From the NCBI GenBank assembly GCA_037447655.1, contig JBBHKE010002852.1, positions 1 to 62,000 on the forward strand: 62,000 nucleotides of DNA. The letters are read 5' to 3'. The notes beneath the pieces were generated by a model. It had not been told where the DNA came from. It ran no database searches and was given only the letters and a program-made list of their open reading frames with translations. Shown here in pieces: positions 31,486 through 41,989 of the stretch. Each line of letters starts with the position of its first letter. The first letter of the stretch is position 1. The stretch is from Zygnema cylindricum. Its lineage: Eukaryota; Streptophyta; Zygnematophyceae; Zygnematales; Zygnemataceae. The position numbers and the translations under genes are program-made.

Positions 31486-32574
31486 CACAGTTCAAAAGTA
31501 GGTGAAAGTAGGCCCATACAATATGCCTATTATATGTAAAACATACAATATGACCTTAAGACCCATATTGTATGAGTCGCAAAATGAAAAAAAATAGTAA
31601 CAGGGTTGAGTTGCACATCGATCGATAGAGAATTAAACGTCATGTCTAAATTTTGAAAAACATTCGGACAAAAAAAAAATCTGTGAGTTTTGAGGTATTT
31701 TTTATTTTAATCGTCAGATTCGGACGATCGGACGGTCGCTGATCAAAGTAGCGATATAAGAAGATCACATGAAAAGCTCATAACACAACTTACGATAGGA
31801 CTGTCTGTCATAAATCATTAGGTCAAGTTTAAATGGTTTAAATTTACCGACTTGAGCTAATAGATGATGGGGTGTATTCTAATTTCGCTAATGCTAATTC
31901 GAACAGTAATGGAATTTTGCCGTACGACAAATACGATATATGTATCCGTAAAAATATTTAAAGCGGCTCACAATTTAAAATATCGCGCCATACTAATTTA
32001 CATGTCGACTAATCCGCTTTTAACGACGCCCTATGCGGCCTGTTAATTCATTTTGTAAAATTTTCACTGAAAGTACATTTATGTGGTCTTCATTACATAC
32101 TATTTAGATCTTGTGCTGTTCTTTACACTATTTTGTTCATTAACGTCAGGAAAATTAAAATCATGTATCTATTTGAGAGAAAAATCAAATTTAAGAACCC
32201 AATTAGTGATATTGACACTAATAACGATTCGCCGTCCAAGAAGCTTAATTTTTCCGTGGTTTCGGTGAAATTTTGTTTGGTTGCCCGTCCGCTTTTTTTT
32301 TTTTTTTCGAGGTTTTCTTTCCCGCATAATGTCATCCTACGCCGTGTCAGTTCGCTAAAAAAATTCGTCCGGCGGCGTGCGCTGTACTATGATCATACGT
32401 CAGATTCGTACGTTCTTACAAGAGTGTGCACAACGCAAACACATACAGTATGCCTACTCTTCGCGAGTTTTGTGCCAAATTTAGTGCGCTTACCAAAAGC
32501 GAGTTTTGTGCCAAATTTAGTGCGCTTACCAAAGGCCTACGGCCTACCATAAAAACGCCTACTTTTGAACTATG
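31486..32574 (-). mobile_element. Family B element, copy B3 (1089 bp), nested in C3
   Basis: The ends are CACAGTTCAAAAGTAGG and CTACTTTTGAACTATG. GTCCGCAC occurs exactly on both sides (31478-31485 and 32575-32582), an 8-bp target duplication as in hAT elements. It is inverted relative to B1, B2 and B4. It shares with B4 a module absent from B1/B2 (32320-32460, containing the inverse of GGCGTAGGATGACATT), and near 32215-32237 a family-A-like right tip (CACTAATAACGATTCGCCG), so another element is probably nested inside. Two 36-bp tandem units occur at 32463-32533. Confidence 0.88.
32463..32533 (-). repeat. Two-unit tandem repeat, period 36 bp, inside B3
   Basis: GCGAGTTTTGTGCCAAATTT begins at 32463 and again at 32499. 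The unit is single in the homologous part of B4 (about 39805-39840). Confidence 0.9.
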
Positions 32575-33089
32575 GTCCGCACGTACATGGTATGCAAATG
32601 ACGATTTCGAGTTGAAGTTGGTCGGTGTAAAAAATATTTGACAATTTTCAATATACGATCTTATCTTATCGAGAGAACAGCGTTCAGCGTTCAAAGTGTA
32701 GCATTCTGTAATGTTGTTCGTACGATTACAGAATTTCCTAATGGAACGCCACCCTTATTAGTTATTACTGCTATGTACAGTTTTCTCGTGTAAGTTAAAC
32801 CTAATGTACGGAAGGAATAGCGTTTCCAACTTTCCATACTTTTTTTGCCCAAAAAAGGAACTCGTGTACTACAAGTGTACCTTACCGTACTGTCCTTCCT
32901 TGCCCTGTAACGGTAACTGCGAATAGACGATAGTCAAATGTGTCGAAAAGCTCTGGTCGGTCTCACCAATGAGACACGTGGAGGAGACCTAGAGAGAGAC
33001 ATGGTGTATGAAAAAGAGACGACAACAAGAAGAATTCTTTACTTCTCTCTCTCTCTGACTTTCTCTCTCTCTATTATCCATCACTAGCC

Positions 33090-35542
33090 ATGGCGGATAT
33101 ACCGTCTCTCTCGTCACTTGTGGCTCTTCCTGTGGCCGCCATAGCCATGTTAGCTCCTCTTCGTCTTTCTTCGCCTTCCGTACCATCTGGCGGTCCTCTC
33201 TTTCGTTTCTGGCTGCTGTACGGAACTGTTTTGCTCCTATTGGTGACAGGTGGCATGGTAGGAGCCGTCGGTTTCGCCTGCTGGATGGAGCTGCCACGTG
33301 GCGTGAAGATGTTTCAGTTGTCATCCACGTGTCGGGTTCTGTCGAAAGGTAAAACTTTGGACGGTCGACACACCGATTTTTTGTCTGTTATTCTGCTCCT
33401 TTTTTCTTTTTTTTGTATTCGAGGGAAGAATTTTTGTGGAAATTGTTGGATCGAATTGCAAGTTTTGTCTTTTTAAATTTTGAGTATTGGTTTACTTTTT
33501 GGATAATGGTATTTGGATGGTTACTGGCAGTTTAATTTTTGCCATGCTGTTTTTTAGGGTTAAAATGCATATTTTTTTGTCAAGGGGGAGCGGGAGGGAG
33601 AGAGGAGAGAGAGGGGGAGGCAGATTGTCGACTTTTGAAATCTTTACAGATTAAAGCATAAATTTCCAAGATCATGAATCAACTAAATTGAGGTTAGAAA
33701 AAGTGCAAAAGAATTTCGCTTTCCTAACATTTTATACACGTTTGTCTTAATTTTTTTTTTTTTACCATAATATTATAATATATTGCATTTTAATTTATTG
33801 TATTCTAGTTTCAAACCTTTTTCACATCTTTTTTCAATGAAAAGATAGGGTGCACCTTTTCATATAAGTAGTTTGGCCAAGTTAACGTTGACTCTTTTTA
33901 CCACAATTTCCATAAATTTGAAGTAAATTTGCATTCCAACTACCATTGAGGCCTTGCTTTTGCGTACATGAAATGGTGTGGATCATACTACGCCATGAAT
34001 CGCTCTTATCGTTAAGAACACTTCCTGGATTTTTTTGCCCTCTGGACGCAAAACCGTGTTATTAATACTGGTTGTTTTTTTCTAACATGTGGTTCAAAAT
34101 GGTCCGCGCCATTTGCAATGCAAATAGGATATAGCGCTAATATTGTATACTAATTATTTCTTAACGTTAATAGTCATTCACAGTGTAGTTTCCAATTCAC
34201 ACTCATAGTCCATCCCCACTAATAAAGTACAAAGTGCAGATTCTATGTTTTTACGATCTTATGGTCTTATGCTTTTGTGTAGTTATGTACTTTATGTTCT
34301 TATGTTTAGGCCAAATGTAGAAAAAATGCACACTATTTATGCTTTCTTGTATTTCATCATTCTTTTGCGAATTGTTTTATTTTAATTGACCTTTTGTTTG
34401 TTTTTTAAGTTAAAGAAACACCTGGTTGCCATCGTTATATTGTTTGAAGTTTATTCTTTCTCTAGTGGACCTCTAATACGACTTAGCTTCTTTCTAGTTA
34501 CCTTGTTTAATATTTCAAACGATGGAGATAAAAAAGCAATTTTAATAAGAAAAAAAGAACCTCTTTGCCTGCCATAAAAGCATTTATAATTGCATCAGTG
34601 TCGTTTTCCCAAACATTTGTTTTTTTTCTATCTTCAAACATTGTGAATGAGAAGAAAATTCAAAATCTTATGACCAGTTCTGGAAACAAAGCTTTGTCCC
34701 TCTGAACAAATATAAGTCACAAAGGCTCAAATAAAAGCTGGAACGGAGGTTTTGCATCGTTCAGTAATACTTTTACATTGAAGTTAATATTGCCAATGTG
34801 TGACGTGTGTCACCATGGCTTCTAGTTATATTCCAGCCATGGCTGCCCAAACTGGACAGGTGTCGACCTCAAGACTGCAAAGCTCTGTACTTCTCTCTCT
34901 TCTTCGGGAGATTCTCAACAAAATGTTCGCATCGGTTCAAGAAAACACTCTCAGCTCACGTGTTATTTTGAGTACTATTGGGCGTCGGTATTCGAGGTAA
35001 GGAGGTTATGGGATTATTTTTGAGTATGACTAGAAGATATTCGAAATTCTCCTTTCTTTTCTCTATTTCACTGCATCAACTTGCCTGGACCTGGAGTTCT
35101 TCCCTCCTTCCCCCCCTCTCCCTTCCTCCCTCCCTCTCTCTCTCTCCCTCTCCCTCTCCCCCTCTCTCTCTCTCCCTCTCCCTCTCCCTCTCCCCTTCAC
35201 TCCCTATATTCTTAGTATCAGATTCAACTCCTTTATTTGCAAGATGGATAAATCAAATTCAAATGACCTTTTCAATCACACTGGATTTGTTTCTGTAAAG
35301 ATTTTAGAGCTTATTACCAAATAAATTCTTACGTTTTTTCTATACCTGATAAATGTAGGTTGAGTTTTGGCCCAAGACTTCGTCCCTCCCTTTTCAGGCA
35401 GCTGTGGAAGCCCCTTCACTTCTTTTACCTTCGCATTGCCGACCGAGTTTTCGGGCAGCTTGGAAAAAAAGAGAGCAATACAAGGTCTTAACTCAACCTT
35501 TTCCATTTTCTCCTTCGATATGAACACCAAAAAAATACATAC

Positions 35543-35592
<50 letters not shown>

Positions 35593-36429
35593 TATCGTAT
35601 TTTCCTAGAGTTTCAGATGTTGGAATTGTTCCTCTACAACAGCCGTTGTTGACAAATATTATTTTGCTCGAGTGTTGTCTCTTTTCATGGTTCGAAATGT
35701 CAATCTTTTTGTTGCTATTTTAAAAGGGTTTTTGGGTTATGGCGTCAGATTAATGGCACATATCCGTGCAGATACAGTCCATCTGCTCTCCATGTGGTTC
35801 AACTAGTGGAGGAAGACAATTTTCATAAAAACTGTACGGAAACAGATACTTCTACATGGAAATTTTTGCAAAACTTTTTCCTCCAGTATGGCCTCCTTCC
35901 TCCTTTTTCCTTCCTCCTTCCTACCATTTGAAGGAAGCCCTTTTTGCCAAATTGACTTTCATCGCTCTGTTTTTTTCCCCTTGTGTGATACTTCTTGCAT
36001 TCCGTTTAGTGTGCATCTTTGTGTTTTTTGTCGCACAGATTATTTTACTCGGAAAAGTCAATTATCTCGATTTCGACGAGGAATGGTCAACTTTTTGGGG
36101 GACTTGTGAGTGGAATAATGGAAGGAATATTCCTCTCCGTACTGGCACACTTGTTAACAAAATCGACATACTTAACTTTGATGAGAAGCAAGAAGGTAGA
36201 AAATTCAACCCCGGATCGTTCACATGAAATAAAGTGGATTTTATTTCAATTGAGAATGCAAAGTATGGTTTTGTTGTTTTGGTTCGTTTTTACCGTTTTT
36301 ACGTTAAGTTTTTGTGACGATAGTACAAATGTTTCAAGCATTGGATTGGAAGATTCATTTTTTGTTCGTGCAATTTGTAAAGGTTTAGGGTTTAAGCAAG
36401 TTTTACAGGGCTTCTCAGTGAGGAGATGA
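33090..36429 (+). CDS. Unrecognised plant membrane protein, five exons
   Basis: Exons 33090-33348, 34860-34996, 35359-35484, 35749-35885 and 36039-36429 join in phase to 1050 nt (349 residues). The start is ATG in GCCATGG behind a CT-rich leader. A hydrophobic leader is followed by a membrane segment at about 39-64 (FWLLYGTVLLLLVTGG). A lumenal or extracellular-type domain follows, with Cys in CYFEYYWASVFE, SHCRPSF, YPCRYSP and NCTETD and two N-glycosylation sequons (NGT, NCT). A second membrane segment lies at 237-260 (FGGLVSGIMEGIFLSVLAHL). The layout TM - Cys domain - TM with YKINGTYPCRYSP resembles uncharacterised plant transmembrane proteins, but I cannot name a family. The exon 3 donor (AAG|GTCTTA) is weak. 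The C-terminus beyond about residue 273 is uncertain, because a further intron could start at 36195. Intron 1 contains MITE A8 and intron 3 a TA microsatellite. Confidence 0.65.
33989..34187. mobile_element. Family A MITE, copy A8 (about 199 bp), in an intron
   Basis: The ends TACGCCATGAATCGCTCTTAT and TAATAGTCATTCACAGTGTA are imperfect inverses and match the family tips. The element lies inside intron 1 of the membrane-protein gene. Confidence 0.65.
35100..35202 (+). repeat. CT microsatellite
   Basis: A CTCTCCCTCTCC-type tract lies in intron 2 of the membrane-protein gene. Confidence 0.95.
35535..35591. repeat. TA microsatellite
   Basis: An ACATAC/TATATA run of about 55 bp lies in intron 3 of the membrane-protein gene. 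Confidence 0.97.
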
Positions 36430-37091
36430 GTTTGAGATTTTCCCTTTTTTTTGGTGATGTAAAGATTCGATTCGAAGTAAAACACATTTGTATATATTTG
36501 ATTTTTAGGGTTTGTCCTCGGGAAATAAATATGTTGAGAGTTCCATTTTTTTCGTTAGCTCTAGGAGCCCGTCTTCGAAATCTTTGGTGTTACTAGTTTT
36601 ACTCCAAAGGGAGACAGGGAGAGAGGGAGAGAGAGCGAGAGAGGGAGAGAGAGTGAGAGGGAGAGAGGGAGAGGGGAAAGGGAGAGAGGGAGAGAGAGCG
36701 AGAGAGGGTAGGTCTTCAATACAATCATCTTTTCAAATTTCAATATGTAACAAACTTTAACTGGAAAGGAACTTTTTTGATCTGTGTTTAACATCTTTTC
36801 TCGTTTGCTTCATGTTTCCATGATTGCACTGGAGCTGTTTATTTTCATTTTCGTTTTTTTTTGGTGGTTATTAAAACTTGGCTGGTCCTCACGCTTTTTA
36901 CAAGGTTTATCGATACCTGGAAACTTCACTATGTCATTTTTTTTTTTTTTTAACCTGTGTTTATACACATGAAAGTATTCTTTATTTTCTTATTTAGATT
37001 GCAAATAGACTGTGTTTTTGGAGGATGAGAGGGGAAAATGGTGGGTGTCTAAGGGATTGACGTACATGAGATTTAGAGTGCAAGAGAGCTC
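36430..37091. other. Gene 3' flank with GA repeat
   Basis: A GAGAGGGAGAGA-type repeat occupies about 36609-36708 and an 18-base T run lies near 36938. No gene was recognised. Confidence 0.7.
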
Positions 37092-37309
37092 TACACTGTG
37101 AATCGCTTTTTGCAATGTTTTTTTGCAACTTTAATCAACTTTTCTCCGTTCACACGTGTCCGATTTCCGTTTGCTGACCCTCAATGTGAAGGGATGTTCC
37201 TTACATGTCCATCGCAACTGTCGGATTAATCAACAGGTAAGTGTGCATAGGAAATAAGATGTTTGAAGGGGCGGAAAAAACATTAACTTTATTAGCGATT
37301 CAAGGTGTA
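37092..37309. mobile_element. Family A-like MITE, copy A9 (218 bp)
   Basis: The ends TACACTGTGAATCGCTTTTTG and TTATTAGCGATTCAAGGTGTA are inverted matches. A second pair of inner inverted motifs (CCGTTCACACGTGTCCGATT and its relative near 37213) is shared with A6a and A12. Confidence 0.75.
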
Positions 37310-38025
37310 CTTCGTCAATATGTCGTGTACACCTAATGTTCACACTATTTCTGGTGGCTATCAGCTATTTTAATTTCATTAACATGCGAATTGCATTTAA
37401 CATTGTAAAATAAAGTGTCGCGTGAATGTTCTGTGCGGTGACAGACTTGTCGTACATAACGCTAGTTGTTATGAACATTATAAAGAAGTTATTATAAGTT
37501 AGAGAACATTATTTGAGAAGTTACCAAATTAGAGTAAATGGTATTTTAATGTTAATAACACTAATGTATAATTTTAGGCCCAAAAATGCCTCGACAACTT
37601 AAGTGTTATTAACGCAAATAACGATGGGCAGTGATAGTTTTCATAATTTTGACAAGATTGTGGACTCGCATTAGAGATGCCATTTGTGGCGGAAATGCAA
37701 ATGTTTGACTCTTAACGTTGAGAAGTGAGCCGATGCCGCCAATGTAGAATGTAAAACTCACTATAAGGTCGATGGGTATGCCATTTTCTAATGCACCAAT
37801 CCGTGACACAGGTTTCGAATCTTGTGTAGCTCTTGTTATGTGTTCTGTGACTTTGTTAGTCGTGAAAATTAGCACTATTTTCAATCTATCCCGTGAGCAT
37901 TAAAGATTTCACAGATCAGTTTTTTGCATCCACGCAAACATGAGCAGGGAGCTGTACTATGCCAACACACCGATTCAATCCTCCGATATGAAAAAACTCG
38001 AAGAACATGACGAGCTATATCTCTC

Positions 38026-38604
38026 TACACTGCTAATCGTTATGTGTTAATAACACTAATTTTGACGCGGCTTTTTTCGGCCCAAAATCATAAACTAGTG
38101 TTATTAACATTAGAATAGAATTAACTCTAATATTGAAAGTATTTATTTAGTGTTAACCATTTTATATTACGTTCGTCGAAATTAGTATGATGTTCGAGAA
38201 GCTTGTTTACGTACATTGCGTCGTCGTGACATCTCAATTTTACAACATTAAGTGCGCTTCGCATGTAAATTAAATTTCAGTACCAATTAGCCGCCGGAAA
38301 GAGAGGAACATTACGAAATATAAAGCATAAAACAGCGTTAATTTTACTCTAATTTATATCTTTTGTACGATTTCCAAACCGCACAAGTACGTATTTTGGC
38401 GAAAGCTGTCAGGATAGGACACCTGAACTTGAGATAGTATCGATGACAGCTCAGCGTACACCCTACGAAGTCGACACACAAATTGGCGTTAAGTGCCAAA
38501 TCAATGTTAATGCCTTTTTTTTTTTGGACAAAAAATCACAAATTAGCGTTATCAACACTAAATTCACTATTTTTTTTTTTACACTAATAATAAGTAGCGG
38601 TGTA
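38026..38604. mobile_element. Family A MITE, copy A11 (579 bp)
   Basis: The left end TACACTGCTAATCGTTATG and right end TAATAATAAGTAGCGGTGTA are inverted matches with subterminal AACACTAATTT motifs. A related degenerate end pair (ACGCTAGTTGTTATG and ATAACGATGGGCAGTG) spans about 37450-37635 just upstream and may be another copy. Confidence 0.65.
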
Positions 38605-38828
38605 GGGTACGCGGTGGCGTGTTTTACGGGGCAAAATAACATTGTTCCGCGTCATAGTACAATATCAGTACCTGCAACTGTATCGTCCATTTGTGTTGAA
38701 TTAGATGCTGCAGTGGAAACATCGGCCGGGATTATGCTTTAGCTGGTATGGGCTGCATCGAAGTGGTAACTTTGCAAGTGTTGGCGCCGTATTCTTGAAT
38801 CGTAGCGGCTGTGATGCATCATGCACGG

Positions 38829-39291
38829 CAGAGGTCGCAAACGGATAACCGAAACCGTAACCGACCGCTACCCGACCGGCCGCGTCGGATCTGGAACGGA
38901 TTGGGTGCCAAATTTGGGAGGCCGGGTGGATTCGGGCGGGTGATTCTCAAAAAAAAAAAATCGGTTACGGTCGGGTAAGCAAAAAACGAAAAGATTTGAA
39001 CGTTTTGTACTGTCCATACTATCCAACAATATTGTACTTTCGACTCTTGGGGTCGTGGAAGGTACGAGGGAGATGTACCATTAATTTTGTACTTATTCGG
39101 GTACGGGCGGGTACGGGTAGTCGCGGGTAATCGAGTTTCGGTTAAAATTTTTTTTTTCGTAAACGCGTTTCGGGTAACGGGTAACAGTTTAGGATTGTGA
39201 CATAACCCGGCCGGGCGTCGGGTACCCACATTTTGAAAAAACAAAAAACGGTCGGTTTCGGTTATATAAAATTTGACTTTTGCGACCTCTG
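38829..39291. mobile_element. Non-autonomous hAT element, family F (463 bp)
   Basis: The ends CAGAGGTCGCAAA and TTTTGCGACCTCTG are inverted, and CAGAGG tips are typical of hAT. The flanking 8-mers ATGCACGG (38821-38828) and ATGCACGT (39292-39299) agree at 7 of 8 positions, the expected 8-bp duplication. Subterminal regions are packed with ACCCG/CGGGT and AACCG motifs. No transposase frame is present. The minus-strand 141-residue ORF runs through the repeats and is not credible. Confidence 0.93.
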
Positions 39292-39766
39292 ATGCACGTC
39301 ATGTGCGTTATGTCGCGCCTGTTGGCGTATGTTTGTTGCGCAAGGCAAGCCAGCGCGCGTGGCTGCCGTACGAGAGAGTTCGAAGTTAGGCAGTTGGCCA
39401 CGAGGTGCAACTGTTTGGCGGGAAACCATTTGCACCCAACGGACACGTATGCTTCTTCGGGACGTGTAGAGCATCTATATGTTCACGTTGGATAGAAACC
39501 GATTGGCTGTACCGTACTATTTGTAAAAAGGCAGCTGAAGCTCCCGTTTTTGCTTAGCTCCCGCTTTGTCGAATCGGTGACAAATGGTTTGCTCGCCCGA
39601 TATGGTGATTACTGTAGCTGATTACCACTTAAAAGTACATTTGTGAGTACTGTACCTTAGACGAGAATGTACGGACAGTTTCTGCCCGAAAAAAAAAACG
39701 AAACAACTATGATCTAGTCCGATTTGGATTTGCGATCCCATTTAGGGATTTACAAAGCGATAAGAG

Positions 39767-40756
39767 CATAGTTCAAAAGTAGGCTTTTTTATGGTAGGCC
39801 TTTGGTAGGCGCACAAAACTTTGCACAAAACTCTCGCAACGTAGGCATACTGTATGTGTGTGCGTCGTGCACACTCCTGTACGAACGTCCGAATCTGACG
39901 TAAGATCAAAGTACAGCGCACGCCGCCGGACGGAATTTTTTAGCGAACTGACACGGCGTAGGATGACATTCCGTGGGAAAAAAAACCGGGAAAAAAAAAA
40001 CCGGGAAAATTCTCAAATAGCGTAGTTTACTCTATATTTTTCATTACTCTAATTAGGGCTATTTTCCAAGTACCGTAAAAAATGAAAGTACGTTGTCTCT
40101 TAAATAGAGTGGTGTACGGTCAGTGTCAGACCGTACATAAATGTACCTTTTTAAGTTAAAAAGTACAATAAATTAGTTTTAGTAACCACGGACGCATGAG
40201 AATGTGCGTTCTAAAAAGGGAAAAAAACCATGTTGTAAAAAATCCCGTTCACACACATTCGTCTGACAGTCGCGTTTCGACCGTGTGAACGCCAACGGGG
40301 TTGGTCCGTAGGTTTTGGTAATTTTTTTGGCAGTGTGGTATTTTTTTTTTTTTATCGTCCCATACTGCCTGGTTGGTCAATTTGAGGCTTTATTTAGTGT
40401 GTCCCTCATAATTGAAGACGCTAATATGACAGATTGTCCTTTCGTAAGTTGTGTTATGGGATTTTCATGTGATCTTTTTAAAATCGCCTAATTTTATCAG
40501 GGACCGTCCGATCGTACAAATCTGACGGTTTAAAAAAAAAGTCTCTCAAAACTCACAGAAATATTTGTTTTTGTCCGATTTTTTTTCAAAATTTAGACAT
40601 GTCGTTTAATTCTCTATCGATCGATGTGCAACTCAACCCTGTCCCTATTTTATTTCATTTTGCGGCCAATACAATATGGGTCTTAAGGGCATATTGTATG
40701 TTTTGCGTACAATAGGCATATTGTATGGGCGTACGGTCACCTACTTTTGAACTATG
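39767..40756 (+). mobile_element. Family B element, copy B4 (990 bp), 8-bp TSD
   Basis: The ends CATAGTTCAAAAGTAGG and CCTACTTTTGAACTATG are perfect inverses. GATAAGAG occurs exactly at 39759-39766 and 40757-40764. The right part holds CATATTGTATG-type palindromes, as in B1-B3. The middle (about 40020-40235) contains a module related to A1/A13 (GTGTACGGTC hairpin, TGTACCTTTTTAAG), i.e. a nested or captured family A segment. No transposase. Confidence 0.93.
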
Positions 40757-40764
40757 GATAAGAG

Positions 40765-41989
40765 GCTTAAAAGCGATGTCTACAACGCGTAACGCCTCCA
40801 GAAAAAAAAGTGAGTTTGTGATAACCGTTGGTCGGCAGGTCGGAGGAGCTGCCGGCAGCTGTACTGTAGCGGAATGAAAATCAGATATATCTTTGGTGTC
40901 AGATGAGATCCACTTTTCCGGAGGAAGCTATTCACGTGGTTAGCATGAGGCGTTTCTATTGGTAGTCCTTTACTTCACCTACCTAATGCCTACCAATCAC
41001 AGGCTGGATCTTGAAATCAACGGTCTCGATCTAATTTTATAGCCACGTGACTTGAATGGACATCGCGGTCGTTTTTGGAGCTTTCTTACAAACTTGGATT
41101 TCAAATGGCCTTGGAGTGAAATGGAATGTAGTTGGTATTAAATGTTTTTCAAGGGCGCCTAGTTAAGCAGGAGCAATCTAGTGAATTTGTACCGAAAATT
41201 GTCTGGTGCATGCACCAAGTGCTTACGTGGCTCCACCAAAAGCACGCGTTCCATGCGTCATTAGGTTCAATAATGGTGGAAAAGCCAGACTTTTGACTGC
41301 GGTTTGCTGGAATTGTGTCAATTCGTACATAAACGGCGTTCCATGTATCCTGAAATCTGAACACGCACAAAGTTCAGATTCGAGGCAAGTCTTTGGAAAA
41401 TCCCGTATCCACCTCCGGTACTGTACTTTCCGCGACCGCAGGTTGTCTTGCCACGTAGCTTACCGGTTTCTCAAAACCCGTCAGCAAAAGCAGACATGCC
41501 GCCTGCATACTCAAATCCCTATGCGATCCACGCGGCCAGATCAACGTGTCGACATCCCAGCCTTCCCAAACTTTCTTATTTTAGTTTCAAATGTAACAAG
41601 CAATCAGATGCGGCCAGAGTGTCCAATATTTCAGCCCTGACAACCGATTCACTTTTCTAATTACCAATCGTATACCTCCACCTTCCATACGAGAGTGCGA
41701 TTACTTTGCTTGCGACCTCCTTGCGACGAATGCAGTTTAATCTGCAGTTACTAAGCGATGTTGCGACAACACAGCAACAATTCTGCGACCGGTTACGATC
41801 TGCCTCGTGCCCTGCTTTAGATGCCAACCGTACAGTTCTGTGCTTTTCAAATGTTCACACTGTGCGAATACGACCATTTTAATATCAATCTTTGTCGTTG
41901 CTTCGCTGTCCGTGCTACCTTTCTCCAACGCTCTCTCAAATCATTTAGGGAGGAGAAAGGTGCAAATATTCCTGTGTAGTTTATTTCAT
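40765..41989. other. Gene-free stretch upstream of CLPD
   Basis: ORFs at 41206-41660 have no recognised family and no splice context. The promoter of the ClpD gene should lie in the distal part, but no convincing TATA box was singled out. Confidence 0.5.

Larger units (their letters stand above)
30973..32754 (+). mobile_element. Family C element, copy C3 (Harbinger-like), host of B3
   Basis: The inverted ends are GGGTGGCGTTCCATCAG and CTAATGGAACGCCACCC. Both flanks are TTA, a 3-bp TWA duplication as in PIF/Harbinger. Removing the nested B3 and its duplicated 8-mer leaves about 685 bp, near the 741-745 bp of C1 and C2. The left 170 bp match C2 well (AACATTACAGAGAATCTTGCC in both). A perfect 20-bp-arm hairpin lies at 31146-31188. 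No transposase. Confidence 0.88.

Noticed and set aside
38819-39244. 141-codon minus-strand ORF as a transposase remnant
   Set aside because: It runs through the GC-rich terminal repeats of the hAT element and shows no hAT domain motif.
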